DNA of 64,000 bases from UBA1672 sp963977495 (lineage in GTDB: Bacteria > Pseudomonadota > Alphaproteobacteria > Micavibrionales > Micavibrionaceae): assembly GCA_963977495.1 (NCBI GenBank), contig CAXBOT010000001.1, positions 806,001 to 870,000 on the forward strand, given 5' to 3'. Positions within the stretch are counted from its first letter, which is position 1. Every line of letters starts with the position of its first letter. Below, in pieces: positions 10,301-18,627 of the stretch. Below the pieces are notes generated by a model. That model saw only the letters and a program-made list of their open reading frames with translations. It was not told where the DNA came from and made no database searches. The translations under genes and the position numbers were made by a program.

Positions 10301-10635
10301 TAAAATTTACCTGAAACAAACTTATTTGAAGCGTCTTTTGTTTCTTTTAACTCTTGCTTGATGCCCTCAATTGTTTTTGTGGCGTTGCTTACTGCGGCTT
10401 CGAAGGCCGTAATGTCATCACCAATTTGCTTCGCCTGACTAAGATTGGCTTTAGCAGCGCTCAAAAGTTGTTCTATCTCGGTTCGCTCGGCTTCGGATAA
10501 AAGCGGATCACTCGGCAGAGACGCTATTTTCGCATCGATTTGAGGGATCGTCAGATTTTCTGTTTGCGCCCCGACATGGAGAGAAAACATGAAAATTGTG
10601 AGGAGGAAAACAGTAGAATGAAATAAAATGCGCAT
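7333..10635 (-). CDS. Large MscS-family mechanosensitive channel (MscK/KefA-like)
   Basis: 1100 residues from the chosen ATG at 10635. An upstream in-frame start would add 19 residues, but this ATG has a purine-rich site (AAAGAGAA) ahead of it and opens a clean signal peptide ending in HVGAQ. A long periplasmic coiled-coil region (about residues 25-430) precedes about ten membrane segments. Near the C-terminus is the MscS pore and beta domain: the pore-lining GVGLGFGLQEIVANFISG, then ERPIRIGD and GTVTRIQIRATTITDWDN. This layout is that of the DUF3772/MscK-type large channels, which release solutes on hypo-osmotic shock. No ion-dependent regulation can be inferred. Confidence 0.88.
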   Translation of the reverse strand: MRILFHSTVFLLTIFMFSLHVGAQTENLTIPQIDAKIASLPSDPLLSEAERTEIEQLLSAAKANLSQAKQIGDDITAFEAAVSNATKTIEGIKQELKETKDASNKFVSGKFYSGMSAAEIRNQGPILQSKNSALRAELSASEAKLDALRRRPDEISKELSTVRKQLNDAESNAPIFDDQTLSKLEVARRALEKSTQDKLAVRIDALERELKTVTTRQSISTARIELAKAKISLNELYLEAIQSKMSETLRGEANDFVTEAQLRLAQAKDAPLEMQEMAQVDLVLAQALDTLSSAKSQTQENQRGLIQSIKKIEADERTVVQILDTGALSDELGQILRGLRADLPKASAIMQRIDRVRKAQISNQLNQILWREQIRKSAEAANTSEATDAFRENILSSLIETSEAYGNLLIEVLTLRQELLGKTTSLSSLIDRRLVWLPNSDPLSLKWSTQIVPGVVWLVDPEKWKQVANVIYGSFLSSVGIGLFFILSFGLLIGSRTFFKKRLEYLASKVGKVGTDTFSLTPRALLLSILLALPWPLLVFGFATLLGAASEGPNSFPELLSTALTALSSVMFFLLVPRVMCRKKGLFDAHYGWSNEGRNILRKNLNWFFIVQSITTFFFTLAMSSGNINVENGIGFVAFVIASLGMGVFAYRVFHPRAVSKNKKSPKKKKYGWITKITFPLVVALPILTGITPIFGYFDTAVEIQSKNFMTGLLFVLCAVLYGLAMRHMLVSHRRLALKQALARREEAETKRAEIQTAEASGDAVPNIEIDHGPDLDEMIDQSRTVLFGISMTLFAYGLWTLWSPLVPALGIVDEIVLWQRAVNPETGEVLSVVTLWNLIFGLGVFAVTIHIARNMRGGFAASLFQRLSNNAGTRFAMTTITGYMVFAFGVLFFSHQIGIDWSKLQWIVAALGVGLGFGLQEIVANFISGLIILFERPIRIGDTVTIGSASGTVTRIQIRATTITDWDNREIMLPNKSIITENVSNWTLNNPITRLLLPIGVAYGSDTVLVHKILSDILLETENVLTEPPPSVFFTGFGDSALNFEVRAFVPSTAQRLPVTHALNNAISQKLAEHGIEIPFPQRDLHLKTMPEEYLKKIK

Positions 10636-10869
10636 GTAATAATTGTTCTCTTTGTTCACTATATTTACTAGCAGTATCGCAGGATTATACAAGCCTCAAT
10701 CCGAAACGGTAGCCTTCTGGATTTCATATTGAACGATTGGCGCCTTTGAAGAAAAGAGCGCAACGTGCAGGATAGTGCCGCCCCCGCCCATACTTTGTAA
10801 AACTGATTTTTTTTACATAACTTTGCGTCACCAGCTATAATCAACTTTAAACAATTTAGGTGAAATATC

Positions 10870-11070
10870 ATGAGTGATAAAAGTATTCTCGTAAGCGCTA
10901 TTCTCGGTGTAGGGATGTCAATTGCAACAGCATTTGCCGGTGCGGACGCTGCCGACAAATACATTGAGCAAAGAAATGCCGCCGATGATAATATTGAATG
11001 TGTTCAAGATGCCATCCCCCATGAGGATGCTGCCATGCAAAAAGGCTGCGAAAGCGACCTAACACTCTAA
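10870..11070 (+). CDS. Small exported protein of unknown function
   Basis: 66 residues. A good ribosome site (AGGTG) lies nine bases before the ATG, which supports a real gene despite its size. Residues 5-28 are hydrophobic and end AGADA, so the product is either exported with a 24-28 residue signal peptide or anchored by it. The remainder is acidic, with two cysteines (ECVQ, GCES) that could form a disulfide. No family recognised. It is divergent from the channel gene. Confidence 0.5.
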   Translation: MSDKSILVSAILGVGMSIATAFAGADAADKYIEQRNAADDNIECVQDAIPHEDAAMQKGCESDLTL

Positions 11071-11235
11071 ACTAATTTAGAAACTAAGCCCGACTACAAC
11101 CCATTAAATCTATAGATGCCTCTCAGGCGGCCGGATGTTTGGCTTTCACCGCCTTCGGCTGCTCTAAACTCTATATCGGTTGAAACATTGACAGAATCAC
11201 TGACGCTAAAAAGCGCGCTTCCGGTGCTTATGCCC

Positions 11236-12147
11236 TTAAGCGACTCCGGGAATCTCGGCATTCATATGGATGACTTCAGCTTCTTCATCCGTTACCAAAT
11301 CACAAAATAAGACATGGTCGGCGAAGTTGCCCACTTCTTGTCTTTGGAAGTCAGCCATCAACAATACAACGAGGCTCGTATCCCGATCATCATTATCTGC
11401 ATGAGTTTGATCCGCGTATTCGGGATGGCTCCAGTCCTGACGAAGGCCCAAATGATTAAAAACCTCCGAGCGCGTATTTTTATCCATTTCATAATACACC
11501 ATCTGGAACGTTTCCACGCCGCCTTTAAGCTCTTGCGGCGAACATTCCATCACAATAGATTTAGCGGTTCTTAACTCATCCATAGCGTGCGCCACGGATT
11601 CACTCGTGATGCTTGATATGTCCGCATCGAAGGATACGCCTTCAAAAACGGCGAGTTGTGCTTCTGTAAAGGAAAGCCCTGCTTTTTGACAGGTGACATA
11701 GCGCCCCTCTTCCGGCGTGCTGAAATGCCCGAACTCCAGCTTATCTCTCGGCACAGGATCGCACATCATATCTGCGGATTTCTTGTAACGATTTGTTTCC
11801 AAATTCACCAGATTTTGACCGGATTGCGCTTGCTCAATCTCTTCTTCGATTTTATGGCCATTAAGGTATTTATCATAATCTCTGTGATTGCCGATAAATA
11901 ACGGAATAAAAGTATCATCGTCGCCCTTCGCCATTACAACGCGGGGACCGCCGGGGGCGTTATTACCTAAAACACGAAAAGAATAAGCATCTTTGGTCAT
12001 CAAACGATTGAGGCGCGGATGATCATCTCCCAACCCGTTTTCAAAAAAACGCTCGATGCTTTCAATTGCTTTATCATTGATCGCGCTGTAAGGCCGCCCA
12101 AAAGACGTTAAAAGGTCACCGAACTTCTGTTGTACTTTTATTTCCAC
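11236..12147 (-). CDS. Hypothetical protein, 303 residues
   Basis: No family recognised. It is acidic and soluble, with no signal peptide or membrane segment. The middle (RVVMAKGDDDTFIPLFIGNH, then RDYDKYLNG) loosely resembles the strand-His pattern of RelE-like toxins, but the protein is three times too long and the likeness is too weak to call. It lies 23 bases downstream of another unknown gene on the same strand, probably co-transcribed, and both are rich in Asp/Glu/Asn. Start taken at the ATG of MEIKVQQKFGD. Confidence 0.5.
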   Translation of the reverse strand: MEIKVQQKFGDLLTSFGRPYSAINDKAIESIERFFENGLGDDHPRLNRLMTKDAYSFRVLGNNAPGGPRVVMAKGDDDTFIPLFIGNHRDYDKYLNGHKIEEEIEQAQSGQNLVNLETNRYKKSADMMCDPVPRDKLEFGHFSTPEEGRYVTCQKAGLSFTEAQLAVFEGVSFDADISSITSESVAHAMDELRTAKSIVMECSPQELKGGVETFQMVYYEMDKNTRSEVFNHLGLRQDWSHPEYADQTHADNDDRDTSLVVLLMADFQRQEVGNFADHVLFCDLVTDEEAEVIHMNAEIPGVA

Positions 12148-12170
12148 GTTTTTTTAAATGGACCTTTTAC

Positions 12171-12665
12171 TCACATCAACTCAAAATCATTGTCTGAATG
12201 ATTATGATGGGGTCCATCCCCCTCTTTTTGCTGATTACGACCAGCATTATTATTTAATTTATTACTATGTTCCCGCCGAGCATCTGCCATGAACCAACCA
12301 TGTTCATCTTTCATGTCCGCTAACAAATAAAACGTCAACCTACTCGCTTTTAGTTGGTCTTCCTCGCCCCCAATACTCAAATCGTCTAATGCGTCACGCA
12401 TTTTTAATAAGGATGGGTGCAATTGATCGTCATAATTCACAACATCAGAATCGTGCACATTATCATTCATAAACTCAACAAGCTCATCGCCATTATTAAA
12501 TGATTTCAGATAGCCGACCATCTCAGTATAACCGATATCATTGCCTAAATAATTCCGAATGCTAAGCGCATATTCCTGTTGGAGACTGTCATCCATCCCC
12601 CCCAACATCATAAACGTTTTGTCGCGTAATTCCAAATAACCGTATTCCATTGTACCATTCTGCAT
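12171..12665 (-). CDS. Hypothetical protein, 164 residues
   Basis: A soluble, acidic protein of no recognised family, with a His/Asn/Gly-rich tail (HHNHSDNDFE) that could bind metal. The start is uncertain: a second ATG five codons on (MEYGYLEL) is equally possible, and neither has a strong ribosome site. A perfect 6-bp inverted repeat lies immediately upstream. It heads the two-gene unit with the 303-residue protein. Confidence 0.45.
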   Translation of the reverse strand: MQNGTMEYGYLELRDKTFMMLGGMDDSLQQEYALSIRNYLGNDIGYTEMVGYLKSFNNGDELVEFMNDNVHDSDVVNYDDQLHPSLLKMRDALDDLSIGGEEDQLKASRLTFYLLADMKDEHGWFMADARREHSNKLNNNAGRNQQKEGDGPHHNHSDNDFELM

Positions 12666-12672
12666 TGTTATA

Positions 12673-12686
12673 TTCGGCCAGCCGAA
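12673..12686. repeat. Inverted repeat before a hypothetical gene pair
   Basis: TTCGGC-CA-GCCGAA, a perfect 6-bp palindrome with a 2-base centre, ending eight bases from the first codon of the 164-residue protein. The position fits an operator or a translation-blocking hairpin. No T-run follows, so it is not a typical terminator. Confidence 0.3.
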
Positions 12687-12757
12687 TGTTCCATTGGTTC
12701 ATTTATACTTAAATAAAAAACCAAAAGACTTATTCATTTTAACCATAATTCTGTTGT

Positions 12758-13534
12758 TTAACGCAATAATTTTGAGAATAAAGGTATAAGTGTCATCCTC
12801 AAATTATGTTTGGGCGCGGGCCCTGATGAATCAACACGCAACATTTGGTTTGCATCAACCAACTGAAATCCATTAATCACCTGATCGCTTTCCTTACCGC
12901 GGATATCCTTTTGCGGGATAGCGACAATAATGCCTTGCTCTTTTTCAAGATCAAAATGGCTTGCCCAGTTTTCCGCATCATCTATGGTCGCCTGACCGCC
13001 CTCTTGCCCATAAACCAGCACCATGATTTCGATAACCTTGTCGTTGGGCAGGCTCACTTCATCTTCCATACCGCCATTAAAGACGTCGATTTTATTGCCC
13101 GCATCGCGTAACACAGCGTCAAACGGCTCTGCCATGTCATCGACATCCTTCGTCACACCATACGCACCAGACAAGCCCGAGCCAGCCTGCGCTTGTGATT
13201 TGGGAGACGACATATCAAGAAAACTGAGCACGATAACCTTGCCCTTATAATCCGATAATTTAAACGTCTTGCCGTCATGATCAATCAAACTGATTTCAGG
13301 ATAGGGTTTATTCATATGGGCAGGCCACGGATCAGGAATATTTTCATTCAAAGGTTTACCAGCCGCCAGCTTCGCAAGGTCTTCCTTTTGCTGCTCCAAA
13401 ATCTGTGCAATTTCTTCAGGTGACTTTTTGGTCGCCTCAATACGGATGACAGAAATAAACATCAATATAAAAAGCAAAGAGAATAATACTTTCAATGAGA
13501 TGTTAATGATTTTATTAACTTTTTCCCGTTCCAT
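12758..13534 (-). CDS. Membrane-anchored thioredoxin-fold protein without CxxC
   Basis: 258 residues from the ATG at 13534, chosen because AGAAAGG sits at good distance; an upstream start would add 28 residues without such a site. Residues 12-31 form a membrane anchor with the rest in the periplasm. The segment PYPEISLIDHDGKTFKLSDY followed by KGKVIVLSFLD is the entry to the AhpC-TSA/TlpA/SCO redoxin fold. Where TlpA proteins have the redox CxxC, this protein has S110-P-K-S113, and there are no cysteines elsewhere. It cannot be a thiol oxidoreductase; a structural or ligand-binding role is more likely. It is divergent from sseA. Confidence 0.6.
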   Translation of the reverse strand: MEREKVNKIINISLKVLFSLLFILMFISVIRIEATKKSPEEIAQILEQQKEDLAKLAAGKPLNENIPDPWPAHMNKPYPEISLIDHDGKTFKLSDYKGKVIVLSFLDMSSPKSQAQAGSGLSGAYGVTKDVDDMAEPFDAVLRDAGNKIDVFNGGMEDEVSLPNDKVIEIMVLVYGQEGGQATIDDAENWASHFDLEKEQGIIVAIPQKDIRGKESDQVINGFQLVDANQMLRVDSSGPAPKHNLRMTLIPLFSKLLR

Positions 13535-13620
13535 AGAAAACCTTTCTGAAATACCGGACAAGCGAAGAATTTTGTTTTTCAACTGTTCAAGATAAGCACA
13601 AAACGTGTATATTCTCAACT

Positions 13621-14511
13621 ATGATTGAAAAATTTGTACATGCTGGAATTATTAATCCGCAGGATGTTAATATGCTGCAAAAGGCTTGCGCGGACAAGGG
13701 CACGCGCGTCGTTTTCATCGATGCAACTTTTGTGCTCCCGACTTCAACGGAAAACATAGTCGAAAATTTTAATAAAAAACGCATTCAGGATGCTGTTTTC
13801 TTTGATATCAAGGCCATTGCCGACAAAACATCCCCCTTGCCGCATATGCTGCCCGATACCGAGCAATTCAGCGCAGCGATGAGCGCCCTTGGCATCCGAA
13901 ACGACGATCTTCTGATTACCTACGGCCAACACAGCATGGTTGTCGGCCCTGCACGCGCATGGTGGATGTTTAAGGGGTTCGGACATCACAATGTTGTGGT
14001 TTTAAATGGCAGCCTCCCCGCATGGGAAAGCGCTAACCTGCCGCTCGATCACAATCCCCCGACCACACTTGCGCCAAGCACCTACACGGCGACGACGTTC
14101 AACCCGCAGATGGTAATCGGCATGCATGGCGTGCTTGAGGCTTCCAATGACGCCCTATGCCCGATTATTGATGCGCGCCCCGCACAACGTTTCCACGGTG
14201 AAAGCCCTGAACCCAGAGCAGGCATGCGTGCAGGCCACATGCCGAATGCATCGAGCGTCCCCAGTTCCGCCCTAACCGATGAGCATGGACTGCTGAAATC
14301 ACGCGAACAGCTCACCGCCCTTTTTGAACAAGACGCGATCATCACGCAGAGCAAAGACAGCCGCATCATCACAACATGCGGCAGCGGCATCACGGCCTGC
14401 GCCCTTGCGCTGGCTTTGTATCATTTGGATCACCATAACGTCGCGGTTTATGACGGCTCGTGGAGCGAATGGGGGCTTGAAAGATCCGCCACGCCGATCT
14501 CAACAACATAA
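13621..14511 (+). CDS. sseA: 3-mercaptopyruvate/thiosulfate sulfurtransferase
   Basis: 296 residues with two tandem rhodanese domains: the inactive N-terminal one (VVFIDATF ... HSMVVGPARAWWMFKGFG) and the catalytic C-terminal one. The active-site loop is CGSGITA with C253, the form typical of mercaptopyruvate sulfurtransferases (CG[S/T]G[V/I]TA). IIDARPAQRFHG and GHMPNA are the other rhodanese signatures. The enzyme moves sulfur from 3-mercaptopyruvate to cyanide or thiols in the cytoplasm. No strong ribosome site precedes the first ATG, but the alternative ATG 17 codons on would remove the start of the first domain. The alpha/beta hydrolase gene follows by 15 bases. Confidence 0.85.
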   Translation: MIEKFVHAGIINPQDVNMLQKACADKGTRVVFIDATFVLPTSTENIVENFNKKRIQDAVFFDIKAIADKTSPLPHMLPDTEQFSAAMSALGIRNDDLLITYGQHSMVVGPARAWWMFKGFGHHNVVVLNGSLPAWESANLPLDHNPPTTLAPSTYTATTFNPQMVIGMHGVLEASNDALCPIIDARPAQRFHGESPEPRAGMRAGHMPNASSVPSSALTDEHGLLKSREQLTALFEQDAIITQSKDSRIITTCGSGITACALALALYHLDHHNVAVYDGSWSEWGLERSATPISTT

Positions 14512-14526
14512 AACGGATATATCATC

Positions 14527-15195
14527 ATGCTCCCCTTTGAAAAACACATGCAATATAACGGCTCGAACGCCCATATCCGCATCCCCGAAGAGCCACAAGG
14601 ATTGGCGTTTATTGCGCCGGGCGCAGCCGTATCACCGAATGATCCGCTCATTCAATCCGTTCGCCGCGCTTGTGAGGATAAAGGCATGGCCACCGTGGTT
14701 GCAGATTTAAGCCAAACACAACTCATCACAGATGATCCAAACCATGTGAATGGTCATTTCGTTACAGAGCTTAAAAACATCATTGATGGCTATATGGCGG
14801 ATAACGAATATGCGCCGGACACATTCGAATTGATCGGGCACAGTATGGGCGGCTCGGCGGCACTGATGATTGCACAGGATTATCCAGTTTCCGCGCTCAC
14901 GCTCTTAGACCCCACCCCCGTCAGCACAGACACGCTGGAGGGCATTGAAAGCCCGACAACGATTATTGTGTCCAATGTGCGCTCCTTCAAGGCCAGCGGG
15001 CGCAGAATGGCCTCAACACTCGAAGATACGGGCGCATTAACCGCGCTTCACGAAATTGACACCAGCACAGAACGCGATAGCGGCCACCGCTTTGTTGGCG
15101 CAACCGATGCCATCGAAAACATCATCCGCTCACAAGACACCGCGCCCCCCGCTCCCACACCGCCCGAAGACATTCTGGATAAACCGGAGCAATAA
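14527..15195 (+). CDS. Alpha/beta hydrolase
   Basis: 222 residues with the nucleophile elbow GHSMGG (S106), a likely acid in LLDPTP (about D137), and a late histidine in DSGHRFVG; together these fit an alpha/beta-hydrolase triad. The early strand AFIAPGAAVSPND is the expected oxyanion-hole region. It ends in a Pro-rich tail. No signal peptide. Co-directional with sseA and probably in one operon. The substrate cannot be told. Confidence 0.7.
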   Translation: MLPFEKHMQYNGSNAHIRIPEEPQGLAFIAPGAAVSPNDPLIQSVRRACEDKGMATVVADLSQTQLITDDPNHVNGHFVTELKNIIDGYMADNEYAPDTFELIGHSMGGSAALMIAQDYPVSALTLLDPTPVSTDTLEGIESPTTIIVSNVRSFKASGRRMASTLEDTGALTALHEIDTSTERDSGHRFVGATDAIENIIRSQDTAPPAPTPPEDILDKPEQ

Positions 15196-15262
15196 ACAGC
15201 GAGAAACATGCTCGCCGCTTTATTCATATACGCGTCTGATTTGTTGAAATGCTTTGAAATAC

Positions 15263-15712
15263 CTAAGACGGTAACCTGCAAAAGGAGAACCAATAGCCCA
15301 TTATGCTGTTTACCATTATCACGGTATCGTTAATATCGAGCGGCTTAATGAAATAGCCACTCGCTCCATGCTCGTAACTCTGCTTTACATCATCCGGATT
15401 TTCAGAGACGGACAAAACAATGATCGGTATGTGTTTGAAGTCCTTGTCATCTTTTATGGTTTCTAAAAAGGCAAAACCGCCCATACCGGGCATGCTCAAA
15501 TCCAACAGGATAAGAGAAGGGAGAATATGCTCTTGAGGGCTTAAACTCTGATCTTCATTATATAAATAATCTAATGCTTGGAGGCCGCCTGAACAGTGTT
15601 TCAAACCAATATCAAAGCTAGACTTATCACAAGCCCGCCTGAGGGCTTCATAATCATGTTCGCTATCGTCAACTACCAAGACAAAATTTTCTGATTTCAC
15701 TATCAATTCCAA
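15263..15712 (-). CDS. Stand-alone response regulator receiver (Rcp1-like)
   Basis: 149 residues, a single receiver domain with no output domain. The acidic pair is D15-D16, the phospho-acceptor D71 in LILLDLSMPG, and the conserved lysine K123 in YFIKPLD. It closely resembles the receiver at 18021-18443 in length, motif spacing and ending (YWFSFCRLPS against YWFQLSKIPS). Receivers of this kind pair with phytochrome-like or PAS kinases as phosphate shuttles. It lies on the opposite strand to the kinase. Confidence 0.85.
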   Translation of the reverse strand: MELIVKSENFVLVVDDSEHDYEALRRACDKSSFDIGLKHCSGGLQALDYLYNEDQSLSPQEHILPSLILLDLSMPGMGGFAFLETIKDDKDFKHIPIIVLSVSENPDDVKQSYEHGASGYFIKPLDINDTVIMVNSIMGYWFSFCRLPS

Positions 15713-15929
15713 AAACTCGTTATCTATTTCAAATACACAGTCTACCTAAATGTTCTTGTTTGGCAAATAAATATCGCAAACACATAAGAACCCATTGATT
15801 TTTTCGGCAATATTTAGCGAAAAACCTATTTCTCTCGCTAAAAAACACTAATTATGCTAAGTTTTCCTACGTTTTTAAATTGCGGGAGAAACTACGTAAG
15901 AAACCTTTTCAAACGAAAGGAGTAAAGTC

Positions 15930-16409
15930 ATGATCAGCGTATTACTTGTTGAAGATAATGAATCTGACGCTTTCGCGATTAAACGGATTTTAAGTAAAAG
16001 TTTACATCAGGACTATCGCGTCTTGTGCGCTCGCAACATGATAGAAGCCCGCGCGCTTCTAAAAACCCAAAACCAATTTGATGTCATTTTGCTCGACCTA
16101 AACCTTCCCGACACTGAAACTGAACGCGATACGTACCAAGCGATGCGCAGCATTAATAAAAATGTTCCTATTGTTATTTTGACCAGCTTTTCAGATAATA
16201 ACCTGGCCGTAGAAACTCTAGACAAAGGTATTGAGGATTATGTTTTAAAGTCTTCTATTACAAGGGCTAACGGCTTGCTGAATGAAAAAATTGATTATGC
16301 CATCCACCGCCATCGGTACTACAAAAACCTTATCGAAGGAAAAGACAACGAGAAAGAGCAATTGATGAACATGATTTCCGGCGGTTATTCTGCCTCGTCT
16401 TCATCCTAA
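15930..16409 (+). CDS. Stand-alone response regulator receiver
   Basis: 159 residues with E8-D9, the phospho-acceptor D56 in VILLDLNLPD, and K107 in EDYVLKSS. The last 45 residues are a charged helix and a Ser-rich tail rather than a DNA-binding domain. A strong ribosome site (AAGGAG) precedes the ATG. The gene lies directly upstream of the PAS histidine kinase, which is the likely phosphate donor or partner. Confidence 0.85.
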   Translation: MISVLLVEDNESDAFAIKRILSKSLHQDYRVLCARNMIEARALLKTQNQFDVILLDLNLPDTETERDTYQAMRSINKNVPIVILTSFSDNNLAVETLDKGIEDYVLKSSITRANGLLNEKIDYAIHRHRYYKNLIEGKDNEKEQLMNMISGGYSASSSS

Positions 16410-16432
16410 GAGCTCTTCGGGCTTGGGTTTTT
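16405..16432 (+). terminator. Possible intrinsic terminator after the receiver gene
   Basis: CCTAAG...CTTGGG arms with a loop containing TTCGG, followed by five T. The stem is imperfect (a small bulge and a G-T pair). It starts inside the stop codon region of the receiver gene. If functional it would partly separate that gene from the kinase. Confidence 0.35.
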
Positions 16433-16470
16433 GTGTAATCAAAAAGACATAGAATATAAGGCCAATAAAC

Positions 16471-18054
16471 ATGCCCGATAAGGCGGATTCATTAAAACAA
16501 ATTCAAAAATATTTAGAGGGCATTCTCGATACCCTTCCCAGTGCTGTGTTCATCAAAGATGCAGAACATCTGAAGTTCGTTTACATAAACAAAATGGCGG
16601 AGACGTTTTTAGGTTTCAAAAATGAGGAAATGATCGGAAAAAATGACTATGACTTTTTCCCGAAAGATCAGGCTGATTTTTTCATCTCAAAGGATCGGGA
16701 CGTTTTTAAAAAAGAAAAAATGGTCGATATCCATGAAGAACCCATAGAGCTGTCTTCTGGTGAAATGCGGTGGCTGCACACAAAAAAAATCCCTTTTTAT
16801 GATCTGGATGAAACACAAGGTAACAATAAAAAACCGCTATTTCTTGTTGGTATTTTTGATGACATCACAGTGCGAAAAGATACAGAAGAAAAGCTGAAGC
16901 TGGCACGTTTAGAAATTGAGCAAAAATATCATGAAACACAGAACGTCTTCAAAATCATTCTAGACAGTACAATCGACGGCTTTATCACAACAGATGAACA
17001 CGGCATCATCAAAACCTATAACAATGCTTGTAATTCGATGTTCGGCTATCAAATGAATGAGGCCATTCTTTTTAACATCGACAAGCTCATACCGGAATTA
17101 AACCGTGCAACATTTAAAAAGTATAAAAAGCAACTGTCCGAACAGGAGGGAGACACACTTCTTATCAAAGGTTTGATGGGACAAAACGACAATAACAATA
17201 AATTCCCCATAAATTTAACATTCAAACAATTAGGGCAAAGCTATAGTGAAAATTATGTCCTTATTATCCACGACATAACTGAAAAAATCATAGCTCAGAA
17301 ACAACAAGAAAAGCACCTGCTTGATCTGGAAACAAAAAACCGAGAGCTTAACGATTTCACATACATTGCATCCCATGACTTAAAAGGGCCTTTACGCGGC
17401 ATTCACAACTATGCCAGTTTTTTAGCCGAAGACTATGAAAGCAAGTTGGATGACAAGGGCAAAAACATGTTGTTCACCCTAACCAATTTAACGCGGCAAC
17501 TGGAAGAGTATCTTGATACTTTGCTGCAATATTCACGTTTAGGTCGCAATGACTTAAATTTGGAAACGACCAACTTGAACGCGCTTATTGATAGTGTCGC
17601 GAGCCTGTACCATCCGGAGATGGATAAAAAAAACGTCACGTTTAAAGTGAACCCGCTCCCCAACATAATATGCGACTCTGTCCTCATTAAAGAGGTCATC
17701 CATAACCTGATAAACAATGCGTTGAAGTATAATGATAATCAAAAAAATACTATAGAAATTGGCTATATAGAAAACCATGAACGGCACGCCAATCATCACG
17801 TGATTTACATTGCTGATAATGGCATTGGTATAGACCCTAAGTTTCACGACGCCGTTTTCAAAATATTCAAGCGACTGCATGCTAAAGATCAATATGAAGG
17901 CGGCAGTGGCTCGGGCCTTACAATTTCACAAAAGATTGTGAGCCGTCACGGCGGCTTTATCTGGGTTGAATCTGAGGGGAAAGACAGGGGCTGCACAGTT
18001 TGTTTTTCACTGCCCAAAAACTACGAACACATTGAAGGTATTTTGGAGAGTTGA
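16471..18054 (+). CDS. PAS-PAS sensor histidine kinase
   Basis: 527 residues, soluble. Two PAS domains (about 10-130 and 150-270) are joined by a coiled-coil to a HisKA domain with H302 in ASHDLKGPLRGI. The ATPase domain follows, with the N box (HNLINNALKYND), G1 box (ADNGIGID) and G2 box (GGSGSGLTISQKIVSRHGG). This is the architecture of cyanobacteriochrome/Rcp-type kinases that signal through single receivers, of which three lie alongside. No membrane segment, so the signal is cytoplasmic; the ligand is not evident. Its 3' end overlaps the convergent receiver gene by 34 bases. Confidence 0.88.
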   Translation: MPDKADSLKQIQKYLEGILDTLPSAVFIKDAEHLKFVYINKMAETFLGFKNEEMIGKNDYDFFPKDQADFFISKDRDVFKKEKMVDIHEEPIELSSGEMRWLHTKKIPFYDLDETQGNNKKPLFLVGIFDDITVRKDTEEKLKLARLEIEQKYHETQNVFKIILDSTIDGFITTDEHGIIKTYNNACNSMFGYQMNEAILFNIDKLIPELNRATFKKYKKQLSEQEGDTLLIKGLMGQNDNNNKFPINLTFKQLGQSYSENYVLIIHDITEKIIAQKQQEKHLLDLETKNRELNDFTYIASHDLKGPLRGIHNYASFLAEDYESKLDDKGKNMLFTLTNLTRQLEEYLDTLLQYSRLGRNDLNLETTNLNALIDSVASLYHPEMDKKNVTFKVNPLPNIICDSVLIKEVIHNLINNALKYNDNQKNTIEIGYIENHERHANHHVIYIADNGIGIDPKFHDAVFKIFKRLHAKDQYEGGSGSGLTISQKIVSRHGGFIWVESEGKDRGCTVCFSLPKNYEHIEGILES

Positions 18055-18443
18055 AACCAATATTCTTTAACCCTATCCACGATATGATAGAGTTTTTCAA
18101 CATCCAGAGGCTTCACAAAGTAACTATTTGCCCCCTGCCGATAGCATTCCAGAATATCATCTTCAGAATTGGAAGATGTAAAAATCAAGACCGGCAGCAT
18201 TTTTGTGCCCTCTTCACTTCTGATGTGCTGTAAAAAGTCGATACCGCTCATGCCCGGTAAGTTCAAATCCAGCATTATGAGGCACGGTTGTTTATAGGTT
18301 TCATTATCAGATGCCATTTTTATATATTCAACAGCCTTCTCAGCCGTAGAACAACGATGGACGGGGTCTTCAAAACCCGATCTTTCAAAGGCTCTCTTCA
18401 GCGCTTCGAAATCAGTATCACTGTCTTCAATAATTAGTATCAT
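18021..18443 (-). CDS. Stand-alone response regulator receiver (Rcp1-like)
   Basis: 140 residues with E6-D7, the phospho-acceptor D59 in LIMLDLNLPG, and K111 in YFVKPLD; no output domain. It is the near-twin of the receiver at 15263-15712. It is convergent with the histidine kinase gene and overlaps its last 34 bases. Confidence 0.85.
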   Translation of the reverse strand: MILIIEDSDTDFEALKRAFERSGFEDPVHRCSTAEKAVEYIKMASDNETYKQPCLIMLDLNLPGMSGIDFLQHIRSEEGTKMLPVLIFTSSNSEDDILECYRQGANSYFVKPLDVEKLYHIVDRVKEYWFQLSKIPSMCS

Positions 18444-18627
18444 GGCACTTCAAATAATATATTTGATTTGAATCTATCATAACGAAGTAAAAATTATAAC
18501 TTTTAACATAAATAATATACATACTATCTATCTCGGCGAGCGACACGGCTCTTTCCGCAGGATAATTATAGCGCGCGAAACCGATAAAACAATATTCGAA
18601 GCGATCTAACCCAACGATATTTCATCA

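Noticed and set aside
11236..12147. RelE-like toxin call
   Set aside because: Only a loose strand-His likeness in a 303-residue protein; too weak.
15199..15215. Hairpin GCGAG...CTCGC after the alpha/beta hydrolase
   Set aside because: Short stem, no proper T-run; not enough for a terminator call.
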